Assembly (NCBI GenBank): GCA_019828545.1
Contig: JACVRA010000210.1
Span: forward strand, 434,531 to 498,530
Length of the DNA stretch: 64,000 bases
From: Paracamarosporium sp. OC-R06-R3
Lineage: Eukaryota > Ascomycota > Dothideomycetes > Pleosporales > Didymosphaeriaceae
Direction: 5' to 3'
The position numbers were made by a program, and so were the translations under genes. A model generated the notes under the pieces. It saw nothing but the letters and a program-made list of their open reading frames with translations. It was not told the origin of the DNA and searched no databases. This document shows positions 10,845 through 23,126 of the stretch, in pieces (the stretch's first letter is position 1; each line of letters begins with the position of its first letter).

Positions 10845-13800
10845 ATGTCGTCCGCTTCGCCTAGAAAGTCCACGCGCGCTGCCGCGACGCGCCGGAAAGC
10901 GCCCATAATCGACGACGCTTCGGAAGGGGAGGAAAACCAGGCGCCGCAACAGGAGGAGGAGGAACAAGACGACTTCTCACCGGCACCGGCACCGCAGAAG
11001 CGAGCAAGAGGGCGTCCAAAGAAGGTTGCGGGCCCCGCGTCGACTCCGAAGCCAGCACCAACGCGAAGAACGCGGCGCCCGCGCGCAACAGAGTCAGCCG
11101 AGCCGACAGAGTCGATTGAGCCGTCGCACGTTTTCAGCCCACCGGCGGAGAGCGCTGCGCTCCCTACTCCCGCAAAGTCACCACGGAAGCGTACAACAGC
11201 GACAAGCAGCCGCAAGTCGCGCGTCCAAGTAGCGATAGCGGAAGACGCCGAACTTGGGGATTCACACCTGCCTACCCCGCTGCGATCACAGTCGCCTGAA
11301 CAGAGCTTGGTGGCATCTGAAGCAGCCACATCACATTCTGAACCACCTGCTGATCCCGAGCCCGAGGCTGAGCCTGAACCCGAGCCGGACCAGCCCACCA
11401 TCGTGCACAGCACGCCCCTCACAGACATCACTGAGACCGTCGTCAACGAGCAAACACCCGTGGCAGTAGTCAAGGCTGAGCCCGAGTCACGACCCGATGC
11501 TACAATGGTGTTCGATACAAACCACACCGTGCTAGAGAAGCCGATGGATATTGTCGTGCGCAAACGACTCGCTGGGATTCCTTCAACACACCAGTCAGAT
11601 ATTCCGCAACAGCGGACGGTGATTGAATGGTTAATCCTGACCAACTTCAAGAGTTACGCTGGGATACAACAAGTAGGACCTTTCCATTCGTCCTTCTCTG
11701 CTGTTGTAGGACCAAATGGATCAGGAAAATCCAACGTCATTGATTCGTTGCTGTTTGTCTTTGGATTCCGCGCAAGCAAGATGAGACAGGGCAAGATTTC
11801 AGCTCTCATCCACAATTCAGCTGCTTTTCCTGATCTCGATTATTGTGAGGTCGCAGTGCATTTCGAAGAAGTCAAGGACCTACCTAGTGGAGGATGCGAG
11901 ATTATTCCAGATTCGAAGCTGATCATTTCTCGGCGAGCCTTCAAGAACAACTCTAGCAAATACTACATCAACAACAAGGAATCCACCTTCACAACAGTGA
12001 CTAACTTGCTGAAGGGTCGTGGAGTCGACCTGGACCATAAGCGTTTCCTGATCCTGCAAGGTGAGGTCGAATCGATTGCGCAGATGAAGCCCAAAGCTCA
12101 GGGCGAACATGATGACGGCTTGCTTGAATACCTGGAGGACATTATTGGCACGTCCCAATATAAGACACCCATCGAGCAAGCTATAGCCGAGACCGACGAA
12201 CTCAATGAAACGTGTCAAGAGAAGGAAAGACGAGTGAAGATCGTGGAGAAAGAAAGGGATGGGCTTGAGGATAAAAAGAACAAAGCTCTTGCCTACATAC
12301 AAGATGAGAATGAAATCGCAACCAAACAATCGACACTCTACCAGATCTACATCTCCGAATTTGATGACCACATCCATGCTACTGGTGAGTCTGTAGCACA
12401 AATGCAGACTCAGCTGGATGAGGAGCTTCAGAGACATCAAGGCAACGAAGAAGGTATCAAAGAGCTTGAGAAACAATACAAAAAGGGCTCAAAGGAATGC
12501 GAGCGACTAGAAAAACAGGCACAGGAACTACAGAAAGAGGTTGCTAAAATTGACAAGGAGACTGTTAAATTTGAGGAGAAGAAGAAGTTTCTGGCTGGGA
12601 AGCAGAAGAAACTCGAGAAGACCAAGGACACCAGTAAGCACGGCATTTCTGAAGCTACGACGAACGCGCGTCAGTATGCCTCTGATCTAGAGGGCTATGC
12701 CGAGGACATGGCAACACTAGAAGAGAAGATGAAGACCGAAGAGAAGGAACTGGAGGCGATTCGTGCGAGCCTGGCAGGCAAAACTCAGGATCTTTCGGAC
12801 GAGATCGCAGCGAAACAAAAGTCCCTTGAACCGTGGAGCGCTAAGATTAACGAGAAGCAATCCGCAATCGCTCTGTCGCAGAGTGAGCTTGATATCATAC
12901 GCGAGAAGGAAAACGCAGGTGCGAAAGGTATCGCAGATGTCGAAGCTAAGATCGCTGCTTTGCAAGAGTCTAAGCAGAATAAAGTCGATGAATTAGAAGA
13001 GTGCGGGGTGGAACAGCAGAAAGCAGAAAAAGAGGCTCGCAAGGTGCAATCGAAGCTCGATCAATTGGCACAGCAAGAGCCCGTTCTCAGATCCAAATTA
13101 TCCGGCGCCAGGCAAAACGCCAACGAAGCGCGTGCGAGTCTCTCGGAAACCCAAAATCAGGGCAACGTCCAGGACAAACTGATGAAACTGAAGGATCAGG
13201 GACGTATCAGCGGTTTCCACGGTCGACTTGGCAACCTTGGTACCATTGATCAGAAGTATGACATTGCAATCTCAACAGCATGCGGTCAACTAGATCATTT
13301 TGTCGTCGACTCAGCCGAGGTTGGAGAGCAATGCATCGATTATCTGCGCAAGAACAATCTCGGTCGAGGCACGTTCAGACCCCTCAACCGCCAACAACAG
13401 CGAGATCTCTCACCTATTGAAACCCCTGAAAACGTCCCACGACTGTTCGATTTGGTCAAGCCGAAGGACGACAAGTTCAGGCTTGTCTTCTACAATGTCC
13501 TCCAGGATACACTTGTTGCTAAAGATCTTGATCAGGCTAATCGTGTTGCATACGGCACAAGGAGATGGCGCGTCGTCACTCTCAACGGCGAGTTGATCGA
13601 AACGGCAGGTACAATGAGCGGTGGTGGTAACCGCGTATCAAAGGGCAAGATGTCGTCGAAACTTGCTGCCGATGTCACGAGCACTCAAGTTGCCAAATTA
13701 GAACAGGATCGCGATGCTCTCGAGCAGAGCTATGCCGAGCTCCAGCAACAGCAACGAGACCTTGAGGCACAACTTCGTAACTTAAACGAACAAATACCTC

Positions 13801-15343
13801 AACTAGAGACAAAGGCTCAAAAGATTGCTCTGGAGTTGGAGAGCTTCGACCGCAATATTGCCGACTCTCAACGACGGATCAAGGAACTCAGCGCCGAGCA
13901 AGCATCAGTAAAATCAGACAAGGCCCGAATCTCTGCGCTCGAGAAAAGCATCGCTGCGGCCGAGAAGGAAGTTTCAAAATTGCACGCGGAGACTGCCGAA
14001 GTAGAGGCTGAGATCAAGGAACTCCAAGAGAAGATTATGGAGATTGGTGGCTCCAAGCTGCGGACCCAGAATGCCAAGGTTGCCGATCTAAAGGGTCAAA
14101 TCGATTCTCTTTCCGATATGACGTCGAACGCCGAAGTCCTAAAATCTAAGGAGGAAAAACAGCTTGCCAAGCACGAGAAGGCACACGCTGATGCGATCAG
14201 GGACCTTGAGAAGTTTGGGCGCGATGCAGAAAAGATAGACAGTGACATGGAAGCGCAGAAGCAGGATGCTGCAGGGATCAAACAACAAGCTGAAGAAGCC
14301 CAAGAAGCTTTGGATGCAACAAAAGAGGAGCTACAAGCTCTCAAAGCTGAGCTTGATGAAAAAACGGCTGCGTTGAATGAAACGCGTGCCATCGAGATTG
14401 AGATGCGCAACAAGCTCGAAGACAGCCAGAAAACCCTTAACGAGTTTACAAGGAAGCAACAGGCATGTCGCGAAAAGCTGTCTAAACTCGCCTATCAAAG
14501 CATTAGTGATCTCGGAGGGGAGCAAGAGCAGGAAGGCGCAGGTCTTCCCGAATACACCAAAGATGAGCTCGAAGACATGGACAAGGAGGAAATCAAAGCA
14601 GCTATCTCCGTCCTCGAAAAGAAGAATGAGAATGTCACCGTCGATCTCACCGTGCTAGCCGAATACCGCAAGCGCACCGAAGAGTATGCTGAACGCACTC
14701 GTTCCCTCGATGAGGCTGTGGCTGCCCGCGATGCTTCAAAGAAAAAGCTCGACGATTTCAAGGCTTTACGCTTGAATGGTTTCATGGAAGGGTTCGCAAT
14801 CATCACTGCAAAGTTGAAGGAGATGTATAACTTGATCACCAATGGTGGTAACGCGGAACTAGAGCTGGTCGACTCCTGGGACCCCTTCGCGGAGGGCATC
14901 AACTTCAGTGTCATGCCGCCCAAAAAGAGCTGGAAGAGCATCTCGAATCTATCGGGTGGCGAGAAGACGCTCAGTTCGCTGGCCTTGGTCTTCGCGCTAC
15001 ATCATTATAAGCCGACACCGTTGTATGTCATGGACGAGATTGATGCTGCATTAGATTTCAGGAATGTAAGTTCAAATTGATAAGAACGCGTCGATGTCGA
15101 GCCCAGAGCTAACGTCTATAGGTTTCTATCATTGCAAGCTACATCCAGCAGCGCACCAAGAACGCCCAGTTCGTTGTCATCTCATTGCGGAACAACATGT
15201 TCGAGCTTGCTGCCCGTCTAGTTGGCGTATATAAAGTCAATCATATGGTAGGTGCTTCGAATCTTTCGCTTGTGCTCACACCGCTAACCATGTTGTAGAC
15301 GAAGAGTGTAACAATCGAAAATAAAGACTACATCAGGATGTAG
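10845..15343 (+). CDS. SMC4: SMC4, structural maintenance of chromosomes protein 4 (condensin ATPase)
   Basis: Exons 10845-15065, 15122-15247 and 15299-15343 give 1463 residues. Smc4 pairs with Smc2 in condensin, an ATP-driven loop-extruding complex that compacts chromosomes in mitosis. About 250 N-terminal residues are disordered and charged (an AT-hook-like RGRPKK and PEP/EA repeats). Then come the Walker A motif GPNGSGKSN (residues 289-297) and the Smc4-typical 'ALIHNS' region. A long coiled coil follows, broken by a hinge at about 785-935. The C-terminal ABC signature LSGGEKTLSSLALVFALHHY is near 1369, with Walker B (PLYVMDEIDAALD) just before the first intron. The last exon ends ENKDYIRM. 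An upstream in-frame ATG (10797) would add 16 residues; MSSASPRKSTR looks like the native start. Confidence 0.97.
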
Positions 15344-15730
15344 CATACTTTCTGCATCATGCTTCTTCTGGATCTGTTGTTTAGGCGTTGCTGGTTGGTA
15401 GAGTGGAGTCGGCGTTCGGTTGGGATTATGGAGTTGGATTGAATTGGCCGTACGGCACGGTATGGCTAACGGCGACGACGGGGTAAATGTCGTTGGGGCT
15501 CGGCGGAATCATGATATCCCCCTAATGATATATGTTGTGATGTTAGTAGCCAATGTTTACTTATGGCTTTGGTCACGTGATAGTAGGGTCTCTCAAACGA
15601 GGGGTCTATTCATAGACTTGCAGTCTTGGCGGCAAGGGAATGCAATGCTTTGACCACACGCGATGAATGTATGGCCTCGCAGAAACGAGAAAGACTTCAA
15701 AAAGATCCAAGCAACCCAATCAGTTACCGA

Positions 15731-15750
15731 TACATCCATGTACATCCATG
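15731..15750. repeat. 10-bp perfect tandem duplication (TACATCCATG x2)
   Basis: Two adjacent identical 10-bp copies lie in the intergenic region downstream of SMC4. The duplication has no apparent function. Confidence 0.7.
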
Positions 15751-16444
15751 TTGTAACTTCATGTTCCATTTGCCGGCAGTACAGTGCTTCGTGCTTGTGA
15801 AGCCTTGTAGTTTCGAAAGTATCGGGCTGACTTCAAACCTATTTGCATGTCAAGCGAACTTGAGCGTTTATACTTGAACAGCACAGCTACGTGCCAAGAA
15901 GATGCTTACCATGCCGGTGGCCCGTAGTCCGAACCACAGCCACACGACGCCCACTTGACACAATCACCGCAGATTTTGGCAGATGCCAAATGTCGACTCG
16001 CACTTCGGTAGAGCAATTGCCTTTTTCGCAATAGAAAGTGGGCGGCAAAGTGGACCAAACAAGCGATGCGAAACCTTCGCTCCCAAAATGGATAGACAGC
16101 AATCGGTACCCGCCAATTCGCAATGAGCCCGATGCGGTCACGCTACAGTGCTGTACCTTGCGACTCCTAGTAAGATCGTTCGTGCCACAATGCACACGTT
16201 TCCTATGTCGATGCTCAAGAATGCAGCCAATAGGAGAATCGCAAGCGGGCGGCCTTACGCTACGTGATTGGTGCGCAGTGTCCGAAGGAAGTCCTCGGAC
16301 ATTTGGGGACTTGGCGGACCTAGAGACTCCGACAACTTCTCTCGCCCACTGCGATGCGGGTTCAATGATCGGGCGGCGGAGTCGACGGTCGTAACAGAGT
16401 ACCGTGCGCTATGGCGCTGCGACTCGAGTGCGAGAATATGCAGT

Positions 16445-16454
16445 GATATAAATC
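16445..16454 (+). promoter_or_regulatory. TATA-like element upstream of the Bys1-type gene
   Basis: GATATAAATC sits about 145 bp before the ATG at 16596, with pyrimidine-rich leader sequence in between, as in strongly expressed fungal genes. A CCAAT box lies about 220 bp further upstream. Positional evidence only. Confidence 0.45.
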
Positions 16455-16595
16455 AGCACTCCTGAGGCACTCCGATGCTACATCCAGCTTCCCTTCCCTA
16501 CAACTCTCCTACAAGTCAGCAATAATTCCTATTGTCGCTCTCTAATCTACGGTCTCTACATTTCATTCCGGTACATTCCATTATATCTTTCCAAA

Positions 16596-17124
16596 ATGCG
16601 TTTCACTCTCGCTGCCCTCTCCGCCCTCGTCGCCTCTGCGGCTGCAGTAGGCAAAGCCGTCGTGAAGAACAATGGCCAAGACACCATCTACGTCTGGTCT
16701 GTCGGTGCAGAAATCAGCGAAAAACAGACTGTCGAGCCTGGTACGTACCACACACTCATCCTAGCCAGTCTCGTCCTGTCCAATAGCTTACATGAGTGAC
16801 ACAGGAAAATCATGGAGCGAGAAGCTTCACACCGACCCCACTACGGGCGGTATCGCGATCAAGATCACCACCAAGGACGAGGGCATCTTCAACGGCGCAC
16901 CGCAGCAGATCTTCGCATACAACTTGGTCGATGATGCAGTCTGGTACGACTTGAGCACCGTAGACGGCAACCCCTTCGAGGGACAGCACATCACTGTTAC
17001 CAACCGCCGCAACCCCACCATCGACTGGCCCGAGGGCACCAACCCCGGCGGCGAGTTCAGCCAGATCAAGGCTGGCGATAGCTCCAAGGATGTTGTCTTC
17101 CTTGTCGGCGCTGGAGAATCGTAA
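16596..17124 (+). CDS. Small secreted Bys1/thaumatin-like family protein
   Basis: Exons 16596-16740 and 16805-17124 (intron 64 bp, phase 1) encode 154 residues. Residues 1-17 are a signal peptide (MRFTLAALSALVASAAA). The mature part resembles the Bys1 family, named after the yeast-phase-specific protein of Blastomyces. It has an N-terminal 'VKNNGQDTIYVWSVGAE' strand, the IFNGAPQQIFAYNLVDD segment and 'VWYDLSTVDGNPFEG'. The family is predicted all-beta and related to thaumatin-like folds. Its function is not established, though many members are abundant secreted proteins. Unlike usual members as I recall them, this one has no cysteine at all and stops early after VFLVGAGES. A TATA-like element and CCAAT upstream suggest regulated, possibly high expression. 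Confidence 0.8.
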
Positions 17125-17413
17125 TTGTAATGGTGGCAGGTGGAGAAGAGAAGAGATACCCTTTCTTTCGTTACGACGCCTTTTTTTCCTCATCAGCTAT
17201 TCTGCATGGTTAGGGTGTTCAATTATTCCTGTACATTTGGGTTTTCCAGGAAATGCATTTCAGCATTAGCAGCTAGATTTTATCATTTGAGTTCAATGCA
17301 AGCGAAAATGAATAACCGTTGAGAGCTACTATTTGATCGTGATTAGACGTTTGGAAATAAACATAGTATGCATCCACACAAAAGGTGTGAATTACTTCCC
17401 TTCTTCAGAGCCT

Positions 17414-18471
17414 TTACTTCTTCTGTGCCTTATCAATTGCCTGCCTAACCTGATCCTCCAAAGTCTCCACCTTTGGCTCTCCAATCTTCCCATTATCCCT
17501 CTCCTCATACAATGTCCCACCCTCTGTCCATATTCTCCGCAACGTATACCTAGTCCCATCCCCCCTTCTCCACGCCTCTTCTTCCACCCTCCTCAGCTCC
17601 TCCAATGGCGTGTACCTGACATCCCACTCCTTCCCTGTCAGCCTCTCAAACTCCTTCAAAATCTCCTTTGGCGTCGCCGTAAACGAATTCACCTTCAACG
17701 CCCTGGGCGACTCTTGCACCGGAGTTTTAAGCGCCGCCACAAGCAAAACCCCTACATCCCGCATGCTCGTGAAACTCACCCTTCCTTCGCCATCTCCAAG
17801 CAAAACCGCTTTCCCCCCGCTAACATCCCAACTCCCTGCATTCTCGAACTCGCCGCTCTGCTTGCCGAGGTATAGGTCTGAGTAGGGCCCCGTGACGAGA
17901 TACGTGACGCTGAGGTTCTTGATGTTCTCGCGGATGTACTTGCGTACCTGGAGCTTAAGCTGGTGAGGTTTTTCGGTAGGGGATGAAGGGCCGTATTCGA
18001 TATCTGTGCCGTATTCGGAAGGGTAGAAGGTGTGGATTGTGGGTGCTGCCTCGGCGAGGCGGAGGAGAGGGATTTGGAGGAGAATGGTGGAGCGGCCGAG
18101 GGCGGAAATGATGGTGTCGTAGCCTGGGTATCTGTCAGAACAACCTCTTTGCTTATAAGACTTGATTTTGATGTGGGCAGGTAGCGCATATAGGATACTC
18201 CAGAGAGAAAGCATAACCATCATGAGGTCCGCTCACCTTCATATGCCTTCTTTACATCTGTTTCTGACTCTATGTCTCCTACTAGAACTTCAACACCTTT
18301 CTCTTCCAGCGCATCGATTTCATCTTTTTTGTTCGACACTGTTGCTGGCGACGTGAAGATGCCAATCTTCTCGAAGCTGGATTTGGCGTCGATGAGGGCG
18401 CCTACAAGATATTTGCCGATAACTCCAGTTGCACCAAAGACGAGGATCTTCTTTGGAAGCGGTACTGCCAT
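17414..18471 (-). CDS. NmrA-like/isoflavone-reductase-like NAD(P)-binding protein
   Basis: Two exons (18471-18237 and 18123-17414; intron 113 bp, phase 1) encode 314 residues. The N-terminus has the Rossmann signature in [20 protein letters not shown]. The segment [20 protein letters not shown] restored across the intron, and [14 protein letters not shown], are typical of the atypical short-chain dehydrogenase group containing isoflavone reductases and NmrA. The C-terminal part ([20 protein letters not shown], 'FERLTGKEW') is the usual substrate-side domain. There is no signal peptide; it is probably cytosolic. Members are either NADPH-dependent reductases or redox-sensing regulators, and the sequence alone does not separate these. 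The convergent gene upstream (Bys1-type) is unrelated. Confidence 0.87.
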
Positions 18472-19234
18472 GGCGAATGTTGCTGCTCGCGATACTTGGG
18501 CGAAATTGCGTGATATCGGCTATTAAAATATCGTCCGAGAGCGGATGCGGATTAAGGGAAATGCGTGTGCCGGGAGGCGTGCGTAAGAAACTGGCACAGG
18601 GACCTTTAGAATAAAGACCAAAAGAATATCTGGACAGTTGGATAGAGTACAGCAGTGGGTGCGGAGTTCTTAAGATTTGAAAGGCTACTTAGTGGGTCGT
18701 TGTGATGCAAGTTACCCGGATTCATGCCAGGTTCTACTCTTCGTTTAGCCGTTCGGCCATTTATTGGGAAGCTAATGCAGGCTAGTTTTGGTCTTGAGGC
18801 GATGCTAGTAGTGGATGTTGTTATTGGTCTGATAAGAAAAGTGAGAGCATGCCTAAAGCTCTCTCAAGTTTACGCCATCGTTAGTCATGCATACCCGCAA
18901 TATTAGCCAACAGAAGCGAGTGGGACGCGCTAAAGTACACAAAAGTATGTGTAGCTAGTTTGTTGTACGGCCATTCTTATCTAGATTTCTAATGAGGTGT
19001 TTGTAACAATAAGAATGTTCGAGTTCGGTATCTTACACTTCAGGTCACATTGAGCCGGAAAGATATATCCAGACCGACTATATAGTGGTTAAGCACCCAC
19101 GAGATTAACTCTGTAGTTTGACAAGATCTTGCTACTTAAACGCCATCTCATCATACAGATTTCCACTTCAGACACACCTAAAGTTATCATTGTGCCATTG
19201 AATAACGTTTGAATGCACACAAACCGCGCATCTG
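18472..19234. other. Intergenic region, no gene seen
   Basis: This lies between the NmrA-like start and the stop of the DHCR24-like gene. Frames are at most 69 codons. Nothing was recognised. Confidence 0.5.
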
Positions 19235-20885
19235 CTACACCCGATCCTGCGCATGTCTCATAGCCACTACCCCTGACTTTGCAAATACCCGATCCCAAAA
19301 CCCCTTCGGCTTTGGTAGAATCTGCTTCCGCTCAGGTGCCTCGCATTTTTTCCACACACTCTGTAAATACTCCGCTTTATACTTGACTCTCAGTTGCTCA
19401 TACTGTTCTTTGGGATATGTTTCCCAGAACTCTGCCTCGGTGTAATAGTTCCGCGAGTAGAGCCATTTGAAACCACCGAGTCGATGTAGTAACTGTTCAG
19501 TCTGACGATGCGTATCTCTGAACGCTGTGGAGTTGTTGATGGTAGGTGACGTCCAGCCTCTAAAAGAGATATTCATAAAAAGGGAGGATTGGGTTGGGTT
19601 TGGGCGCATAACTAGGATATTAGAATTGTTCGAGACGGCTTGGAAAATGGAACGTACTAGTACGATCTTCTGGCAATCGAAGGATAGGATATAAAAGCAA
19701 AGGATATATCTTTAGATTTCTTTCGAGATATTCCAGCATCTTGAGTGTCGCACCCTGAGGAACAACAAGGTCCTGAACAAACAGATGGTCCGCCCAATGG
19801 AGTGCCTGCATCGTTTCGACAAGTGCATCAGATCTCAACGCGTTGTCCGCACACCATCTTGACCAGTTGTTTAAAGGGATTCGACCGAAGCAGTACTGTC
19901 CTAGGCTGAATGAACCGCGGTTGTGTCGAAACAAATAGTCTGTAATCGGCACATTCTCTGTGCTTTGCCCTGGTTGAAGAGCATGCTCATAGAACCAATT
20001 GTTGTTGGGATCACTAAACAAGACCTTAGGATAATGGTTTGCTGCACTAAGTTTCCCCACCGCAATGACACCGTACGACTGAGCTTCTGGTCCGTAGATA
20101 AGCGCTTCTAAAAAGTCATTCTTAGGATCCTGTACCAGCTGATCAAGCGTATCGATAGTGTCCCTTGCATTCTGAACAGGTATGTAATTTAGTTCAACCC
20201 ACTTGAAAGTAGGCACGAGTCTGATCTGGAAGAGTGTCACAATTCCAAGTGTACCTAGCGACCCGATCATACCGTCAAGAAGTTCAGAATTGCGTGTTCG
20301 TGATGCCCTAGAAATGGTGCCATCAGGTAGGATCACCTCGATCCACAGCACCGCTCTGTCAAAGAAACCGTATCTGAAAGATGAGCTGCTACCGGCAATA
20401 CCAGCGAACGTACCTCCAACAGTGGTCCCTGGGAAAGATGGTGTGACTGGTGGCACCATGCCATGTTTGAGTGTCTCTTTTACAAGCTTCTCCATGGATA
20501 CATTGGGCTCCACAATTGCGAAACAATTGGATGCATTGACGTCGAGTATATTGTGTAGATGAGCTGTGTGTATAATCGCTTTTGGGTCGTGCATTGCTCG
20601 AAATGAATGTGTGCCGCCATGGTATATTCTGAAAGGCCGCTTTCGTTCATAAAACGATCGTACCTCTTTCGATAGCTCGCGAACTTCGAAACGATGCGTG
20701 TCCATCTCAATGTGAGTGAAGTCAAAAGAAGGCAGTGGTAATGGTGTGATAAGATGCGATGCTCTGAATGAAATGCTTGAAAAGAAACCTCTGAAGAAAA
20801 TTGAAGAGCCGAAAACAGCGATATATATGCCGGCGGTGAGAGCTGTTATTGGAAAAGTATTTTGCGCCATTTGTGGTTCATTCAC
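19235..20885 (-). CDS. FAD-linked oxidoreductase resembling delta(24)-sterol reductase (DHCR24)
   Basis: Exons 20885-19658 and 19611-19235 (intron 46 bp) give 534 residues, close to animal DHCR24 (about 516). A hydrophobic N-terminal segment (residues 11-30) could anchor it in the ER. The FAD_binding_4 (PCMH-type) domain is recognisable: RIYHGGTHSFRAMH, NCFAIVEPNVSMEKLV, then VTPSFPGTTVGGTFAGIAGS and YGFFDRAVLWIEVILPDG. The C-terminal half contains the family's 'FVQDLVVPQGATLKMLEYLE' and FWETYPKEQYEQLRVKYKAE. In animals and plants DHCR24 reduces sterol side chains with FAD. Ergosterol synthesis does not need that step, so another sterol or lipid substrate is possible. An internal ATG at 20870 is an alternative start. 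Confidence 0.85.
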
Positions 20886-21381
20886 AAACCATGGATCCGG
20901 ATCCGGCGATTTATTATCGAGAATTCTTGGTTCATGGTTGCACCGTTGTGGCGCGTAAGCATAGACTATCGCATAGACTATCCTTAAAGAACTTAGACCT
21001 CAGTAAGCTACATCGACTTCAAGTAACTGGTCTTTGACTCAGAAAACCAGAGTCTGTAGATGGCGTTATGTGAGAGCAGTTCACTGATGTTACAGCCATT
21101 CATAGGAGTCCTGACGGGCAGGCATGCAAGCTGGCCTGTGCGTTGGTGAAACTAAGATGAAGCAAATGTATGCTCAGGTTTACACTCAGTTTATGTTATT
21201 GATAGTTCAAAGACCGTAACAGGCAGTGGACAGGTAGAGGCCTCCCAAGAGATGGGCAGCAGCATCACGACAAAGGAAAACGCTAGTGACCATTTTGACT
21301 AATACAACATTTTGATAGCAGGCACTAAGGAACTAGAGATTAAGATATCCTCTCCAGAGTTCGTTCGATCACTTAGTTAAA
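20886..21381. other. Intergenic region with a 12-bp tandem duplication
   Basis: This separates the DHCR24-like start from the stop of the MAPEG gene. No gene was seen. Confidence 0.5.
20959..20982. repeat. 12-bp perfect tandem duplication (GCATAGACTATC x2)
   Basis: Two adjacent identical 12-bp copies lie about 75 bp upstream of the DHCR24-like start codon, inside its presumed promoter. Function unknown. Confidence 0.7.
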
Positions 21382-21994
21382 CTACATAAGATAACCTTTG
21401 ACGGTATACAACAGATACCCTATCATCGCCGTCAAAGAGGCCTGGGTGCCATAATATCCGATAATCCGACCAACACCCATACTCTTCGGTCGCATCTATG
21501 ATCATTTAATTAGCGAAATGCTCAAGTCTATATCCTTCTGAGTAGCTTACCAGGCCCAGCTCAACATGCGAGATGCGTAGAGCCAACATAGCGCCGAGGA
21601 AGTAGTTGATGTATGCCCTGCAGAATTGTAAGTTAGATGTCCTTGCTGATCAAAGGCTGTATCTTGAAATTACCGGTCTGCTCCGTTAAGTTCTGCCAAC
21701 ACAGCAACAATAAGCGTAAGCGGAATGTTCTCGTTGAAATTTTGCTGTGCACGGGTAGCTACGTATAGCGGGTCTTCGGGCCCGTTTGATGTGTCTGTGC
21801 TATCTCCCATGTACCTTTCCATTGATTCAGCCACGTCACTTAATTTCTCGTAGATAAACATACGTTTTGGTACTGAGGCGGTGATATACGATGCGACTTT
21901 GGAGGAAGAGATAATATGCCGCGAAGGGAACGGTCCATGATGCTGTTGCTGGGGTTAAGTTGAGGCCAATGCGGCTGGTGGGGAAGGAAGCCAT
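21382..21994 (-). CDS. MAPEG-family membrane protein
   Basis: Four exons (21994-21864, 21814-21674, 21617-21551, 21495-21382), all in phase, encode 150 residues, the standard MAPEG length. MAPEG proteins are small four-helix membrane enzymes (eicosanoid/glutathione metabolism; microsomal GST-like). The first hydrophobic helix is about residues 18-32 (TASWTVPFAAYYLFLQSRIV). It is followed by the typical loop 'GPEDPLYVATRAQQNFNENI', whose Asn/Glu-containing part binds glutathione in relatives. Then come TLIVAVLAELNGA, INYFLGAMLALRISHVELGL and a final helix (QASLTAMIGYLLYTVKGYLM). The first intron hides the natural N-terminus; the naive frame starts within the intron. Substrate unknown. Confidence 0.87.
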
Positions 21995-23126
21995 TGCTAT
22001 CTTGATTGAGAAAAGAGATGAAATGTTTCACAAAGGAGATGTATGGATAGGAGGAAGAAGCAGATAGCAGTGACAAATGGAGACAATAGAAGTGGATCCC
22101 TTGAACGCGCTTTATGTCATAGGCTAGTGTGGAACGAACCCCGATCCCACAATGATCTACGCGATTTGTTCAAGATCTGGATGAGAGCAGATTTGAGTTT
22201 AATGATATTGTTGATTTCTAGAGAGTGGAATTACTAGCTGCTTGTTTCCAGATCCAATGAGTATGCAGAAAACAGGATTACTCTTGTTCTCTTGGGCTTC
22301 TATAGTACAAATGTTGGACGGATATGCTGTAGTTCAGATTAGAGATAGATCACGCGTACAAACAGGAAGGTGAGTTACCATGCCTTTATAACTATCAGAT
22401 GATGAACGCCGCGTGCCCCGAAAACTTCAGCAGCGGTTGCACTTATCGTTTCTGGCACCTTCGTAAGCCATGCTTCAGATATATGAGAATAGTCTTACAG
22501 GCTTCATGTGTTCGGCGTCATTTTCCCGGTTATCCTCTCTTGCTTCTTTGACCATCTTGTCGATGCCCCTGTCTTTCAATACTTTCTAATTTGGATGAGT
22601 CTAACTAACCAACGTGATGCGGAAGCACTCACGGAGAGACATTTCTCGTATTGCTTAAAGAGTGGTTCACATTCATCTGTAGTAGCGGTGCCTCGGAGGA
22701 ATTCTGGAGACGTTAACTAAATCGCAGTGATCAGACACGAACAGGGTAGCTTACTTTCGCTGTACCATTTCAAGAAGCAGTTGTCGTACCTCCTACGAAA
22801 CATCAACGTTTATTCAATCTAGCTCTGAATCCATATCTACATACTCTTTCACCTCGTTACATTCTGGTGCCAGTGACGCTGACATGTTGATACACTCGGG
22901 GACAGAGTGTAGCCCAGAAGCAGAGGCAAAGTGAAGGTGCAGGCTCAAGAGCTAGCTTTATCGATAAGACGCGCCAAGATTTCGGCATCTCGAATTTCCT
23001 TTCCTGAGCAGCGATCGCGACTGAGCCCTTCAACAGCAACCTCCAACCCTCGATACCCCCGAGACCCCTCTCAAAGACTGTCGGCTCGCGGCCGCGCTAT
23101 GGTAGCCGGCTGCATGTAGAGCCAGC
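21995..23126. other. Divergent intergenic region between the MAPEG gene and RRP6
   Basis: Frames are at most 70 codons and none resembles a protein family. Nothing else was recognised. Confidence 0.5.

Larger units (their letters stand above)
15344..16595. other. Intergenic region between SMC4 and the Bys1-type gene
   Basis: No gene was found. It contains a 10-bp tandem duplication (15731-15750), an inverted repeat TCCGA...TCGGA near 16280-16300, a CCAAT (about 16227) and a TATA-like element. The latter two belong to the Bys1-type promoter. Confidence 0.5.

Noticed and set aside
10817..11650. 277-codon minus-strand frame over the SMC4 N-terminus
   Set aside because: It is a shadow of the low-complexity SMC4 leader.
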